Source of the DNA: Bacillota bacterium
Lineage (GTDB): Bacteria > Bacillota > Clostridia > Lachnospirales > Lachnospiraceae
Assembly: GCA_023390555.1 (NCBI GenBank)
Contig: JAEWCQ010000024.1
Coordinates: 1-45,468, forward strand
Direction: 5' to 3'
DNA length: 45,468 nt
Below are positions 16,689 to 25,971 of this stretch, piece after piece (the first letter of the stretch is position 1; every line of letters starts with the position of its first letter). The notes beneath the pieces were generated by a model, which ran no database searches, was not told the origin of the DNA, and saw only the letters and a program-made list of their open reading frames with translations. The position numbers were made by a program, and so were the translations under genes.

Positions 16689-16838
16689 CTAGAATTGCTC
16701 ATAGATAAATGCAGGTGTGCCGGAGTCCCTTGTTACCATATAAAACAGCCAAAGTGCCATCAGTATACAATAAAAAAACAGCACTTTTCCGATGAAGCGG
16801 ACTTGCTCTTTATTCGCTGTCTCCCTTATAAAAGTCAT
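16689..16838 (-). CDS. dltX: DltX-type small membrane protein
   Basis: A 49-residue protein that I found by reading past the end of dltD. It starts MTFIRETANKEQ, has one membrane helix (about 16-34), then an external tail ending in FIYEQF. DltX proteins of dlt operons are about 50 residues, have one membrane helix, and end in a conserved FxYxxF-type hexapeptide that works with DltB and DltD during transfer of D-alanine; this ending matches exactly. The ATG at 16838 lies inside the last codons of dltD in another frame, so the two overlap by 29 bases and translation is probably coupled. In Bacillales and Lactobacillales dltX is first in the operon; here it is last. Confidence 0.85.
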   Translation of the reverse strand: MTFIRETANKEQVRFIGKVLFFYCILMALWLFYMVTRDSGTPAFIYEQF

Positions 16839-17988
16839 AAATTGTCTCATTCAGATTCACCAGTCCTTCCAGGGCAGGATGCGAGTTGTCCTCAAAATAA
16901 TACTGATCATATTCATTTCCGGACAGATCTGCATAGGCTGCCTGATACTTTTGTGTAATTTTTGATACTTTTTGATAAATATCTGCTCTCTGTGCACTGT
17001 CCACACCAATTTTGTCATACCAGTATCCATTGAATGGGAGCATGACAATCAACGGTTTGATGTTCTCCTCCTGACAAATCTGCAAAAAGCACTCCAGATC
17101 CTCGAATTCCACAGAATCTTTTGTATACGTTGGTTTTTTTATAGTTCCGCTCTCCAGCTTCGGCTTGTATACTTTTTCATATATGGCATCATACATCCCA
17201 AAATCATTTCCGCCGGACAGTTTCTCTCCCCGCTCTTGTGCCTTCTGCCAAAGTTTTCCCCATGTCACCTGACTGATGCCGCTTTGTGTTCCGTTATCCG
17301 GTCCTCCCTGGATTCCTTTCAACTGCATTCTCGTCAGCAGGCCAGTCTGAGATTTATACTGCACCAGAAATGAATGTACCTCTTTTACAAGCAGATCTGC
17401 CGCCGTCAGCTGCGAACCGCTATACCATCTTGCATCGTTGCATACTTTCCGATACAGTATCCGATTGCCTTTTGTAAGCTTTTTTGCCCGTTTGATAACA
17501 TAGTCCTTTTCCTTGTCTGAAATGCTTGTGTTCTGAAGAAATGCAATAAAGTTATCTTCCGAAAAGGAATTGCCGAAAGCATTTTTCACAACGCCCTTAC
17601 TCTTGAACCACTGCGGGGATACGATCAGGACTACCTTCTTTCCGGAGAGCTGTTTCCCGAGCGACCCGAGCGTAATCGCATGATTCAGCGACTGATAGCC
17701 AGCTTCGCCGATAAATACCGGCTCCATATCCGAATTGCGGAACACCGTATCTGCGTGAAAGCCGCTTTTCTGCCCATGCCGCAATTCCGAAGAACCAAAG
17801 ACCGGAATTGTCTCTGTTCCATCCAGAAGTTTTTCCAATGCAGCATGGCACCCATACTTCGAATGGTCGATCCATGTCCCGTAGGAAATTCCATAAGATG
17901 GCAGATTGTGATTTACAAATAAGTGGATTCCTGCTGCCGAAATCACGAAAAGCACGAGCGCAGCCAAAAATGCCTTGATACTTTTCAT
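16810..17988 (-). CDS. dltD: D-alanyl-lipoteichoic acid biosynthesis protein DltD
   Basis: A 392-residue protein with an N-terminal signal anchor (about 5-27) and an extracytoplasmic SGNH-like esterase domain. The catalytic serine region VFGSSELRHG (about 63-72) and the Asp/His pair in DNSHPALEG near the C-terminus are visible. It catalyses the final transfer of D-alanine to teichoic acid outside the membrane. It follows dltC by 12 bases and its end overlaps dltX. Confidence 0.92.
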   Translation of the reverse strand: MKSIKAFLAALVLFVISAAGIHLFVNHNLPSYGISYGTWIDHSKYGCHAALEKLLDGTETIPVFGSSELRHGQKSGFHADTVFRNSDMEPVFIGEAGYQSLNHAITLGSLGKQLSGKKVVLIVSPQWFKSKGVVKNAFGNSFSEDNFIAFLQNTSISDKEKDYVIKRAKKLTKGNRILYRKVCNDARWYSGSQLTAADLLVKEVHSFLVQYKSQTGLLTRMQLKGIQGGPDNGTQSGISQVTWGKLWQKAQERGEKLSGGNDFGMYDAIYEKVYKPKLESGTIKKPTYTKDSVEFEDLECFLQICQEENIKPLIVMLPFNGYWYDKIGVDSAQRADIYQKVSKITQKYQAAYADLSGNEYDQYYFEDNSHPALEGLVNLNETIYDFYKGDSE

Positions 17989-18000
17989 TTCATACGCTCC

Positions 18001-18231
18001 TTACGCTTTTGTCATGACCAAACTGATAATCTTCTCCGGTGTATTCATATCCTCTCTCGTCACTTCTGACGGTGAGATAACAATGCCCAATTCCTCCTCA
18101 ATGTTGACAAGAAGCTCTGCAAATCCAAGAGAATCCAGCAGATCTTCCTCAAACAGGTCGATTTTCCGCTCTTCTCTGACAATGGAATCCTCACAGATTG
18201 CTTCCAATATTTCCAATATTTTCTCTTCCAT
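18001..18231 (-). CDS. dltC: D-alanyl carrier protein DltC
   Basis: A 76-residue acyl-carrier-type four-helix protein. Ser34 in EDLLDSLGFAEL is the 4'-phosphopantetheine attachment site. It carries D-alanine as a thioester from DltA to DltB. Length is normal. It lies between dltB (65 bases) and dltD (12 bases). The start ATG has an AAGGAG ribosome site. Confidence 0.93.
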   Translation of the reverse strand: MEEKILEILEAICEDSIVREERKIDLFEEDLLDSLGFAELLVNIEEELGIVISPSEVTREDMNTPEKIISLVMTKA

Positions 18232-18296
18232 TTTTTGTATTCTCCTTTGTTTCTTCTATTTTATATTCAGATTGATTTCTATATTGAATTCGGATG

Positions 18297-19451
18297 TCAT
18301 ATTCGGATCAGATGTCCAGAAAATATCAGGAACCCGAACATGACCAGATTCAGTGTAATGGCCCAGGATGCTGCCCTGTACCAGATCTTCTTCCTGTTCG
18401 CCTTGTAAAACCCGGATTTCTTCTGATAGATCTCCGTCCCCGCCAGCAGTACTCCGTGATAAAGTCCATATAGAATATAGTGGATGGTCAATCCATGCCA
18501 GAATCCCATTACAAGCATATTGACCAGAAAGCCGACCGAGGCACCGGTTAACCTGGTCTGAAACCACTTCTGCTTCAGGGAAAGCATGACAAACCTTGAA
18601 AACACGAAATCACGGAACCATTCGGACAGAGAAATATGCCATCTTGCCCAAAAATCCTTAATGTCCGTACTGATAAATGGCTTATGAAAATTCTCCGGTA
18701 CACGGATTCCAAGCATATACCCTGTGCCAATCGCCATCAGGCTGTAACCTGCGAAATCAAAAAACAGGTAGAACCCATAGCTGTATGCATAGCCTGCCAT
18801 TGACACAAACGTTCTTTCCGTGAATTTCAAAAGAATCTTATGCCATATCTCCGCAAGGACAAATTTATAAGCCAGTCCAAGCATCATTTTTTCCAGCCCG
18901 ATGCCAAACAGTTCCAGATATTCGCTTCTTGGACAGGTGCGGTTAAAATCCGCAGTAAAACGCCTGCTCCGGTCAATCGGTCCGCAGCTGAATGTGGGGA
19001 AAAAGAGCAAAAATCCCGTAAAATCCAGCACCCTGACCTCTTTTATCACCCCATCATACAATTCTATGATCATCTGTACGACACGGAAGGTCAGATAGGA
19101 TATGCCGGTAAACTGAAACCAGGTCATCTTATGAAAATACTGCAGATCACACAGCTTGCACAGGATCAGCGGAAAGATGGCAAACAGGACAAACATCCGG
19201 TAACGCCATGCACTTCTTCCGTACAGCTTCCGCAATTTTTCATAGAGCTTCACGAGAAGAAGTTCAAACAGGAAATAAATCCCAAAATAAATCAGCGCTA
19301 TGGGATTGTCGGCCAGTATCACTGCCACAATTCCAATCGATGCAAGCAGATTCAGCCATTTCAAAGGTTTTTCCAGGCACCCCAGCAAAAGTGCCGCCAG
19401 TACGGTTACGATCAGGACCGCAAAGAAATCCGTTCCACTGAAAAAGCTCAT
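18297..19451 (-). CDS. dltB: D-alanyl transfer protein DltB (MBOAT family)
   Basis: A 384-residue polytopic membrane O-acyltransferase. The MBOAT signature with the catalytic histidine is visible in MGFWHGLTIHYILYGLYHG, and the conserved DFWARWHISLSEWFRDFVF lies before it. It moves D-alanine from DltC across the membrane. Its ATG overlaps the last codons of dltA by 4 bases, so translation is coupled. Confidence 0.95.
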   Translation of the reverse strand: MSFFSGTDFFAVLIVTVLAALLLGCLEKPLKWLNLLASIGIVAVILADNPIALIYFGIYFLFELLLVKLYEKLRKLYGRSAWRYRMFVLFAIFPLILCKLCDLQYFHKMTWFQFTGISYLTFRVVQMIIELYDGVIKEVRVLDFTGFLLFFPTFSCGPIDRSRRFTADFNRTCPRSEYLELFGIGLEKMMLGLAYKFVLAEIWHKILLKFTERTFVSMAGYAYSYGFYLFFDFAGYSLMAIGTGYMLGIRVPENFHKPFISTDIKDFWARWHISLSEWFRDFVFSRFVMLSLKQKWFQTRLTGASVGFLVNMLVMGFWHGLTIHYILYGLYHGVLLAGTEIYQKKSGFYKANRKKIWYRAASWAITLNLVMFGFLIFSGHLIRI

Positions 19452-20992
19452 GACACGAGACCTCCAAGGTATTTCCGATCTGCCTTTCCGTGACCATTCA
19501 TCGGTATGGTCTCCAGATATTTGATTTTTTTCGGAATCATGTAAGCCGGAAGAATTTCTTTCAGTTCTTCTTTAATTCTCCGCGCGAATTCCAGCGGAGT
19601 CAGGTTGCGGATATCTCCCGTCACATATGCCGTCAGGCTTTTTACTCTGCCCTCTTTCACATTCGGAATGACCACCGCATGATCGATTTCCGGAAGGCGC
19701 ACCATGTTATTTTCGATGTCTTCTATCTCAATCCGGTATCCATGGAGTTTTACCTGCAGATCAATTCTTCCGTTATAGTATAACTGCCCGCCCCTTATGT
19801 ATCCGGCGTCCCCGGTCCGGTAAGCCCGCCAGTCTTTTCCGCCGCGGCTGCAGACCAGAAATGCCTTCCCGGTCAGATCTTCCCGCTGATAGTAACCGAT
19901 GCTGACCGTGTCTCCGATGATGACAATTTCTCCCTGTTCTCCTTCCGGTACACACGCTCCCTGTTCATCCCATATTTCAATCCAGGTCCCAGGTTTTTCA
20001 TGTCCGACCGGCAGGGATTTTCCGGCCGCCATCGTCTGCTCCAAAAGTTCCGGGGTAACCACCACATCCGACACGGCGACTGTTGATTCCGTCGGCCCGT
20101 AGGTGTTAATGATCTTCGCTTGCGGAAAACGGTTCATCAGATTTTGGGCCGTTGCCGTCGTCAGGACTTCCCCGCAAAACAGGAATATTCGCAGATGCGG
20201 AAGCATTTCGGCGGAAAACTTCCGGTCGGACAGACACATATCCGCAAAGGATGGCGTAGACACCCATACATCTATATCTGATTTTTCAAAGAAGTCAAAC
20301 ATTGCCGCATAGTCACTCTGGACACCCTTGTCCATCGTGTACAGTGTCCCACCGCAGGCAAGAGAGGTATACAGATCCATGACGGACAGGTCAAATGAAA
20401 ATGGTGCCTGATTCATAAAATGCTTTCCCGCCTTTTCTTCCGGCATGCTTCCCAGACAAACCGACCAGTCGAGATAGTGATTCAGACAGTCCGTGGTAAT
20501 CTGTACACCTTTTGGTTTTCCCGTACTGCCTGAAGTAAATATAATATAGTAAACATCTTCCGCCTTCACTTGATAGCAGCAGTCGTATTCCGCCTTTTCA
20601 CCTGAAATAATCTCTCTGATCTGCGCAAGTCCCAATACCTGCGCAGTCATGAATTCCGGTATCTGCAATGTACCCTCTACCACAAGAATCATATCGGGAT
20701 TCACACTTTCCATCGTTTCCGTGACCCGGGAATCCGGTATTGAAATATCCTGCGGACAATACGCCCTTCCTGATTTCACACAGGCAAGAAAACACACGAT
20801 CATATAGGGATTTTTATGCCCGTATACAATCACAGGCGTCTTGCTGTCTCCGTATTTCCTGCTCATCCATAGCGCCAGACGATTTGAATATTCCTCTAAC
20901 TGTTCATAGGTGAGCGATTCGGAACTGCCCTGAATGGCAACTCGTTTTCCATGCTGCAGTGCAGTTGTTCTGATGCTCTCTAAAATATCCAT
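19448..20992 (-). CDS. dltA: D-alanine--D-alanyl carrier protein ligase DltA
   Basis: A 514-residue adenylate-forming ligase that activates D-alanine and loads DltC. ANL-family motifs occur in order: TSGSTGKPKG at 153-162, NTYGPTE, YRTGD, NGRID, and the C-terminal lysine in NGHGKADRK. Length is standard for DltA. First gene of dltABCD-X; D-alanylation lowers the negative charge of the wall and gives resistance to cationic peptides. Confidence 0.95.
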   Translation of the reverse strand: MDILESIRTTALQHGKRVAIQGSSESLTYEQLEEYSNRLALWMSRKYGDSKTPVIVYGHKNPYMIVCFLACVKSGRAYCPQDISIPDSRVTETMESVNPDMILVVEGTLQIPEFMTAQVLGLAQIREIISGEKAEYDCCYQVKAEDVYYIIFTSGSTGKPKGVQITTDCLNHYLDWSVCLGSMPEEKAGKHFMNQAPFSFDLSVMDLYTSLACGGTLYTMDKGVQSDYAAMFDFFEKSDIDVWVSTPSFADMCLSDRKFSAEMLPHLRIFLFCGEVLTTATAQNLMNRFPQAKIINTYGPTESTVAVSDVVVTPELLEQTMAAGKSLPVGHEKPGTWIEIWDEQGACVPEGEQGEIVIIGDTVSIGYYQREDLTGKAFLVCSRGGKDWRAYRTGDAGYIRGGQLYYNGRIDLQVKLHGYRIEIEDIENNMVRLPEIDHAVVIPNVKEGRVKSLTAYVTGDIRNLTPLEFARRIKEELKEILPAYMIPKKIKYLETIPMNGHGKADRKYLGGLVS

Positions 20993-21033
20993 ATATAATT
21001 CTTCCTTTGTAATTTTTTCTATTACAGAGATGG

Positions 21034-21042
21034 ATTATAGCA
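21034..21042 (-). promoter_or_regulatory. Extended -10 promoter for the dlt operon
   Basis: TGCTATAAT on the minus strand is a perfect extended -10 (TGnTATAAT), about 42 bases before the dltA start; there is no good -35 box, so an activator may be needed. Confidence 0.6.
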
Positions 21043-21075
21043 CAATAAATTTTAAATATCGGAATCGTAAACAAA

Positions 21076-21093
21076 TCTTAAATATTCTTAAGA
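21076..21093. promoter_or_regulatory. Candidate regulator-binding site upstream of the dlt promoter
   Basis: TCTTAAATATTCTTAAGA can be read as TCTTAA repeated with 10-base spacing or as an inverted repeat TCTTAA...TTAAGA. It is centred about 45-60 bases upstream of the likely transcription start, a usual place for an OmpR-type response regulator. dlt operons are often under such two-component systems. Confidence 0.4.
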
Positions 21094-21163
21094 CATTTTA
21101 TTTCATATGTGTATTTTGTGTGTATTTATTATATTTTGTATTAAGCCAGGCTTATCCTGCCAA

Positions 21164-21205
21164 CAAAAAAGCTGCAGCCCATTTTCTTTCTCAAGGGCTG
21201 CAGCT
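21164..21205 (-). terminator. Terminator after the membrane protein gene at 21261
   Basis: Perfect 11-base arms AGCTGCAGCCC and GGGCTGCAGCT followed on the minus strand by TTTTTTG. It separates the dlt operon from the gene upstream. Confidence 0.92.
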
Positions 21206-21260
21206 ATATTACCTTTTATGATTATTGCGGCATATTTCTTAAATATTTGCAAATCTATAT

Positions 21261-22214
21261 TTATGCGATACGCTGAAAAACATTTTCATTTCCCATATTG
21301 TGAATCAGACGTCTGACATATGGAAATGCTGCCACAATCATAAACACATATCCAAGTACCAGATCTTCTATCATAGCCAGAACAATTTCCCCACCAGCAA
21401 TCGGATCTGTCAAAATTGCCGGTACGGAACGCACGGCATCCATAACTGTAATATCAAAATAAGATCCATACTGTATATAGACCTCCATTCCCAAAGACAA
21501 ATATTCAGCCAAAAAAATCATAAAAGCACATAAGATAAGGGAGATAACCACCCCCTGCTTATTCAAGCGTCCTCCAAGCAGTTCAAAGCCCTTCATGGAA
21601 AATACAACCATAATCAGACCTGTAATACCCGCTATAAATCCAATACGATATATCAAAAGCCAGACCGCGACACCAATAAGAGCACCAAAAACCGCACCTA
21701 CAATACCTGCTACTAAATTGGTTGATTTTTGAGGCAATGACTGTACCGAACTTCGTCTGATCTGAAAACAAGCCTCACACATTATATCAAAATTATTGTT
21801 AAGCTGATAAATTCCCACCGGTACTATTTTTCCGGTTTCATAATCGTTTTGACAGCCGCACGCACAACACGTCTCCAAATATTGATTTTGGCGAAAATAC
21901 GTACTCACGGTAGTTAGCAATTCCGAAACTTGCTGCTGCGCTTCTTTCCACTTCGGTTTGAAATGAATAACGGCTTTCTCACCAGAATAATTTACGTAGG
22001 TAACATATTTTCTTTCAGCAGCAAATCGCTGTAAAAACTGCTGTAATTCATCCGCTCTGTCATCTGCCGATACACTAAATATTGCCGTGTACTGATTCAT
22101 TTTCGGATAGTACTGAATCATAACATGATAGCCAGATACAACTCCATATGCCAACTGGTCTCCTTTCATATACTTAAATTCCTTTGGCAGATGCAACCAT
22201 TTAAACTCATTCAT
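21261..22214 (-). CDS. Unknown membrane protein with a cysteine cluster
   Basis: I do not recognise a named family. The 317-residue protein has a soluble N-terminal domain (1-105). A cysteine cluster follows that could bind zinc: Cys116/117/119/121 in TCCACGCQ, and Cys146/149 in MCEACF. The C-terminal half has four or so membrane helices (about 166-188, 190-210, 222-245 and 280-305). A positively charged tail RRLIHNMGNENVF ends it. It is a single-gene unit with a strong promoter about 220 bases upstream and a strong terminator. AGGAGGG precedes the ATG. Function cannot be inferred. Confidence 0.8.
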   Translation of the reverse strand: MNEFKWLHLPKEFKYMKGDQLAYGVVSGYHVMIQYYPKMNQYTAIFSVSADDRADELQQFLQRFAAERKYVTYVNYSGEKAVIHFKPKWKEAQQQVSELLTTVSTYFRQNQYLETCCACGCQNDYETGKIVPVGIYQLNNNFDIMCEACFQIRRSSVQSLPQKSTNLVAGIVGAVFGALIGVAVWLLIYRIGFIAGITGLIMVVFSMKGFELLGGRLNKQGVVISLILCAFMIFLAEYLSLGMEVYIQYGSYFDITVMDAVRSVPAILTDPIAGGEIVLAMIEDLVLGYVFMIVAAFPYVRRLIHNMGNENVFQRIA

Positions 22215-22440
22215 AACTATACTTCCCTCCTGAAATTGTACTTTTTACTGCCATAATTTCATCAATAAATAGCAGTATTCTTTCTTTTGTTATATATAAC
22301 TTACTAAATAAATGGGATTTTTAAGAATAAGTCTGTTACAGAAATTCCAAGCAGAGTTGGCATAGATCATTTCACTTATAAGATACTATTAAATCTGATT
22401 ACTACATTTTCTGACTCATTTTCCCCACTAAAGCAGATAT
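22215..22440 (-). other. Long AT-rich leader of the membrane protein gene
   Basis: About 220 bases between the promoter and the start codon of the gene at 22214. It holds no recognised riboswitch or terminator. A 26-codon frame starting near 22363 lacks a ribosome site and is not called. Confidence 0.4.
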
Positions 22441-22469
22441 ATTTTAACATTTCATATACGAACAGTCAA
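22441..22469 (-). promoter_or_regulatory. Strong sigma-A promoter for the membrane protein gene
   Basis: On the minus strand TTGACT, 17-base spacer, TAAAAT; the closest consensus promoter upstream of the gene ending at 21261. Confidence 0.7.
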
Positions 22470-22508
22470 TATATGGTGTTGCTGTATACGACACTACATT
22501 TTTCGGTT

Positions 22509-22558
22509 AAAAAATCTCCCAGACACCGCCTTTTTCAGCCGTATCCCGGAGATTTTTT
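22509..22558 (-). terminator. Bidirectional terminator after the symporter remnant
   Basis: Arms AAAATCTCC and GGAGATTTT with flanking A and T runs on both sides and a 30-base loop, 30 bases past the stop codon of the symporter fragment. Confidence 0.75.
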
Positions 22559-22588
22559 CAGATTTCATTTCCTTTATTATCGATGTTT

Positions 22589-23395
22589 CTACTCCGCTCT
22601 TTCAGCCCTCTTCTTTGTAAGGCTCTCGAGAATTTCATCGTTTTTCTTTTCATTTAACGGATAACATACCAGTGGAATCAGACAGCAGAGGAACATGATG
22701 CCGAAAATAAGATTGGTTGTCATGTTGATTCCATGCAGTGCAGCTGTCGTCTGCTGTGTATTGGCAACATACCCCGTTGCAGCCATTACAAGCAGTGCGC
22801 CGGACACGCCGAAGGCAGAGCCGAACTTTGTTGACAAAGAAACGGTTGCATAGGAAATACCGTCGGAACGGATTCCGGTTCTTTCTTCTGCGTAGTTGAT
22901 TGCATCCGGAACCATTGCCATCGGAATAGGGAACGAGAAGCAGAAAAATCCGTAAAGACAGTGCAATACCAGAAGCAGCGGTATATTGCTGTATCCAAAA
23001 GTCTGGCCTATGATATAAATCAGAATCAGGCTTATGCCAGCCCCAATATAACCGATAGATGCCATCTTCTTTTTTCCGACCTTTACAATAAAGTTCTTGG
23101 TTACAAAACTACCGATTACTGTGAACAGTGACGGAAGTGACATAAACGCCGCTATCAGGTCAAACCGCTGTACATTGTACATCAGATAATAAATGACAAC
23201 TCCCATCCGTCCGAAAAAAGCTGTCATTGCCAGAAGCTGTATCAAAAACACCAGCATCAGCGGCTTATTTGTAACTACAGATTTCAGACTTTTTTTAATC
23301 GGGACTTTTACCGCAGAAGCAGGCGGTTGAATCGTCTCTTTGCATTTGGCATATACGAAGTAAAACAACGGCAATGCACAGATTGCGAAAATAAC
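22589..23395 (-). pseudogene. GPH-family sugar:cation symporter, 5'-truncated
   Basis: The C-terminal roughly 268 residues of a glycoside-pentoside-hexuronide:cation symporter (MFS_2 type): six or so membrane helices, a typical cytoplasmic loop IVKVGKKKMASIGYIGAG, and AMVPDAINYAEERTGIRSDGISYA, the MelB-like conserved segment. Normal members are about 450-480 residues. Upstream the same frame meets TAG at 23396 with no ribosome site or ATG, so the first five or six helices are gone. The remaining frame is intact, which points to a recent loss at one breakpoint rather than slow decay. Confidence 0.85.
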
Positions 23396-23491
23396 CTATT
23401 ATCTAGTGAATCAAATGTAGATACAAGTTTTCATTCTATTAAAAAGCGCATTAAGGATGAATTGTTAGAGGATATTTTTCATTCAAACTAA
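23396..23491 (+). pseudogene. C-terminal fragment of an unknown plus-strand gene
   Basis: A frame beginning LLSSESNVDTSFHSIKKRI and ending LEDIFHSN with a stop at 23489-23491. The composition looks like the real C-terminus of a protein (perhaps a regulator of the adjacent MATE gene) rather than chance. Its 5' part ends at the same point where the minus-strand symporter is cut. I cannot name the family. Confidence 0.4.
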
Positions 23492-23507
23492 AAATCCGGA
23501 AAATCAG

Positions 23508-23516
23508 TGTTATAAT
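23508..23516 (+). promoter_or_regulatory. Extended -10 promoter for the MATE gene
   Basis: TGTTATAAT, a perfect extended -10, about 60 bases upstream of the chosen start codon and just after the plus-strand fragment's stop. Confidence 0.5.
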
Positions 23517-23577
23517 AATGAAATGTGTGCAAAACCGTATTCTGTTTTGTAAGCTTTCACGGAGGAAAAAGATATTC

Positions 23578-24924
23578 ATGAAAAAAGATACTTCTTTGTT
23601 ACGAAATTTTTTCAACATCTATGTCGTATTGGTTTTACAAAATGTTATTACACTGAGTGTAAACCTCTCGGACAATATGATGCTTGGAGCCTATAGTGAG
23701 ACCGCCTTAGCCGGTGTGGCTGCGGTCAACCAGATTCAGTTTATCTATCAGCAGATTTTATTTGCATTAGGAGATGGGCTTGTGATATTCTGCAGCCAGT
23801 ATTGGGGGAAAAAGCAGATAATACCAATGAAGAAAATTGCTGCCACAGCCATGAAAACCGGGCTGATTGCCGCGGTGCTGTTATTTACAGCAGTCAGCCT
23901 ATTCCCTGATGAGATTGTAGGACTGTTTACGACGGATACCGCCATTATTGCAGAGGGTGTGGCATTTCTGAAAATTTTCCGCTTTACCTACTTCTTTTTT
24001 GCAGTTACCATGCTACTGCTTGCTACTCTGCGAAGTGTGGAAGTGGTAAAAGTCGCTTTTTACCTGTCGATTATGACACTCTTAATCAACTGCAGTATCA
24101 ACTACGTCCTGATTTTTGGGAAGTTCGGCATGCCACAGCTCGGTGCAAGAGGCGCTGCGATGGGAACTCTGACTGCCCGAATTCTGGAAATGGTAGTTCT
24201 GATTTTGTATATTATCAAAAAAGAAACCAGCCTTGGACTCACGATAAAGGATTATCTGAATTTTGACAGGGAATTGAGCAAAGATTATCTGAAAATAACC
24301 GCCCCAATGGTGGTTGTGCAGGGACTATGGGGTATGAATACCGCCCTGCAGACTGTGATTCTGGGGCATATGAATTCTGCTGCCATTGCGGCAAACAGTA
24401 TGGCCTCTACACTGTTTCTCGTTGTGAAATCCATGGCAGTCGGTGCTGCTTCGGCAACAGCCGTTATCATCGGCAAAACAATCGGAACCGGAAATATCGG
24501 AATGGTAAAGGAATATGCCAGACAATTGCAGCGATTATTTGTGGTAATCGGTGTCGTTGGAGGGATCTCCTTATTCCTTCTTCGAATTCCAATTCTTGGG
24601 CTATATGATTTATCGGCCTCCACAAAGACCATGGCGAATCAATTTCTGATTATCTTAAGTGTAGTATTCGTGGGCATGTCTTATCAGATGCCCACAAATA
24701 ATGGCATCATCCGAGGTGGTGGAAATGCCATGTTTGTTGTAAAAATGGATATTATCAGTATCTGGTTCATCGTCCTGCCGCTTTCCTTTGTCATGGCCTT
24801 TGTCGTGAAAGCTTCCCCGGCTGTCGTGGTCTGCTGTTTGAATGCAGATCAGATTTTCAAATGTGTTCCGGCATTCCTGGAATCCCATTACGGGAACTGG
24901 ATTCGAAAACTGACCAGAGAATAG
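23578..24924 (+). CDS. MATE family multidrug/toxin efflux transporter
   Basis: A 448-residue polytopic transporter with about 12 membrane helices in two MatE repeats. Typical segments are LSDNMMLGAYSETALAGVAA in the first repeat and AIAANSMASTLFLVVKSMAVGAASATAVIIG in the second (key residues only). It exports drugs or metabolites in exchange for Na+ or H+. The frame is open 20 codons further up, but the ATG at 23578 has GGAGGAAAAAG before it and gives the normal short N-terminus. It sits next to a truncated regulator-like fragment. The substrate is unknown. Confidence 0.92.
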   Translation: MKKDTSLLRNFFNIYVVLVLQNVITLSVNLSDNMMLGAYSETALAGVAAVNQIQFIYQQILFALGDGLVIFCSQYWGKKQIIPMKKIAATAMKTGLIAAVLLFTAVSLFPDEIVGLFTTDTAIIAEGVAFLKIFRFTYFFFAVTMLLLATLRSVEVVKVAFYLSIMTLLINCSINYVLIFGKFGMPQLGARGAAMGTLTARILEMVVLILYIIKKETSLGLTIKDYLNFDRELSKDYLKITAPMVVVQGLWGMNTALQTVILGHMNSAAIAANSMASTLFLVVKSMAVGAASATAVIIGKTIGTGNIGMVKEYARQLQRLFVVIGVVGGISLFLLRIPILGLYDLSASTKTMANQFLIILSVVFVGMSYQMPTNNGIIRGGGNAMFVVKMDIISIWFIVLPLSFVMAFVVKASPAVVVCCLNADQIFKCVPAFLESHYGNWIRKLTRE

Positions 24925-24982
24925 CGGTAGGAGCCTGTTTGGCTATTGGCAGGTTTAATCCTTGGTCCTTTTCTCCGTTTTG

Positions 24983-25828
24983 TCACTCCTTTTCCTCCTG
25001 GAACACTTTTACATGTGAACTTGTCAATTGATACACATCCTCTCGGATATTATACAAAGAAGGAACCTGCGCACGAATTTCCCTGATGTAATCCAAATCT
25101 ATATCTGCATAGATAAGCTGTTCACGATCACTTGCTTTTGCTATAATATTTCCCCATGGGTCTATCACCAGAGATTTCCCATAGGCACGAAATTTGGGTT
25201 TTTGACCGATTTGGCCCGGTGCGATGATATAGCAGGTGTTTTCAATTGCTCTGGCACGAAGTAATACTTCCCAGTGATCTTTTCCCGTATCCGTCGTAAA
25301 ATTTGCCGGAACACAAATAACTTCTGCACCTTGCTTTGCCATCAAACGAAATATTTCCGGGAACCTCATATCATAGCAGATTGCCATCCCTATTTTCCCA
25401 ATTTTAGTATCACATATCGTGATATGGTGACCCGCACTTATCTCATCTGATTCCCGATAACTGGGGCCATCCTCCAGCATCACATCAAACATGTGCAGTT
25501 TGCTGTAACTACCCACGATGTTTCCGGTTCGATCGAACAACAGACTGGTATTGGCCGGCTTACGTTCCGCTGTTTTTCGGGTAACGCTTCCACAATGTAT
25601 ATAGATCTGGTGCTCACTGGCTGCCTGACTGAAAAACTCCGTAATTTTCCCCGGCACATCCTGTGCATTTCCCATAAAATCGGTTCCTAAATATTCTGAC
25701 GTTTCCGGAAACGCGATCAGATCTGCCTTATTTTGAGCAGCCTCCCGTATCATAGCGTTCATCTTATTCACATTCTCCGTAATATTTGCACCCGAATTGA
25801 TTTGTGCAACGGCAACTTTATACTTCAT
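24983..25828 (-). CDS. Nitrilase-superfamily carbon-nitrogen hydrolase (Nit1-like amidase)
   Basis: A 281-residue cytosolic amidase. The Glu-Lys-Cys triad is visible as Glu42 (LIAFPETS), Lys110 (GSYSKLHMF) and Cys151 (GMAICYDMRFPE). The segment TGKDHWEVLLRARAIEN is typical of the Nit branch, so repair of deaminated glutathione or a related omega-amidase activity is the best guess; other small amides are possible. I use the ATG at 25828 because GAGAGGAAA lies before it; the open frame upstream lacks a site. It is divergent from the TetR gene. Confidence 0.85.
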   Translation of the reverse strand: MKYKVAVAQINSGANITENVNKMNAMIREAAQNKADLIAFPETSEYLGTDFMGNAQDVPGKITEFFSQAASEHQIYIHCGSVTRKTAERKPANTSLLFDRTGNIVGSYSKLHMFDVMLEDGPSYRESDEISAGHHITICDTKIGKIGMAICYDMRFPEIFRLMAKQGAEVICVPANFTTDTGKDHWEVLLRARAIENTCYIIAPGQIGQKPKFRAYGKSLVIDPWGNIIAKASDREQLIYADIDLDYIREIRAQVPSLYNIREDVYQLTSSHVKVFQEEKE

Positions 25829-25971
25829 AATTTTCCTCTCTTCTATATAATACCTGCTCTTTACCATAGTGCGCATTTCAAACGTTACCTAAATACCGGC
25901 CTATTTCCGACTCTCTTTATTGTACCATAATTTCTTCCAATCGAATGACAGTATTTTATACAGAAACCCTA

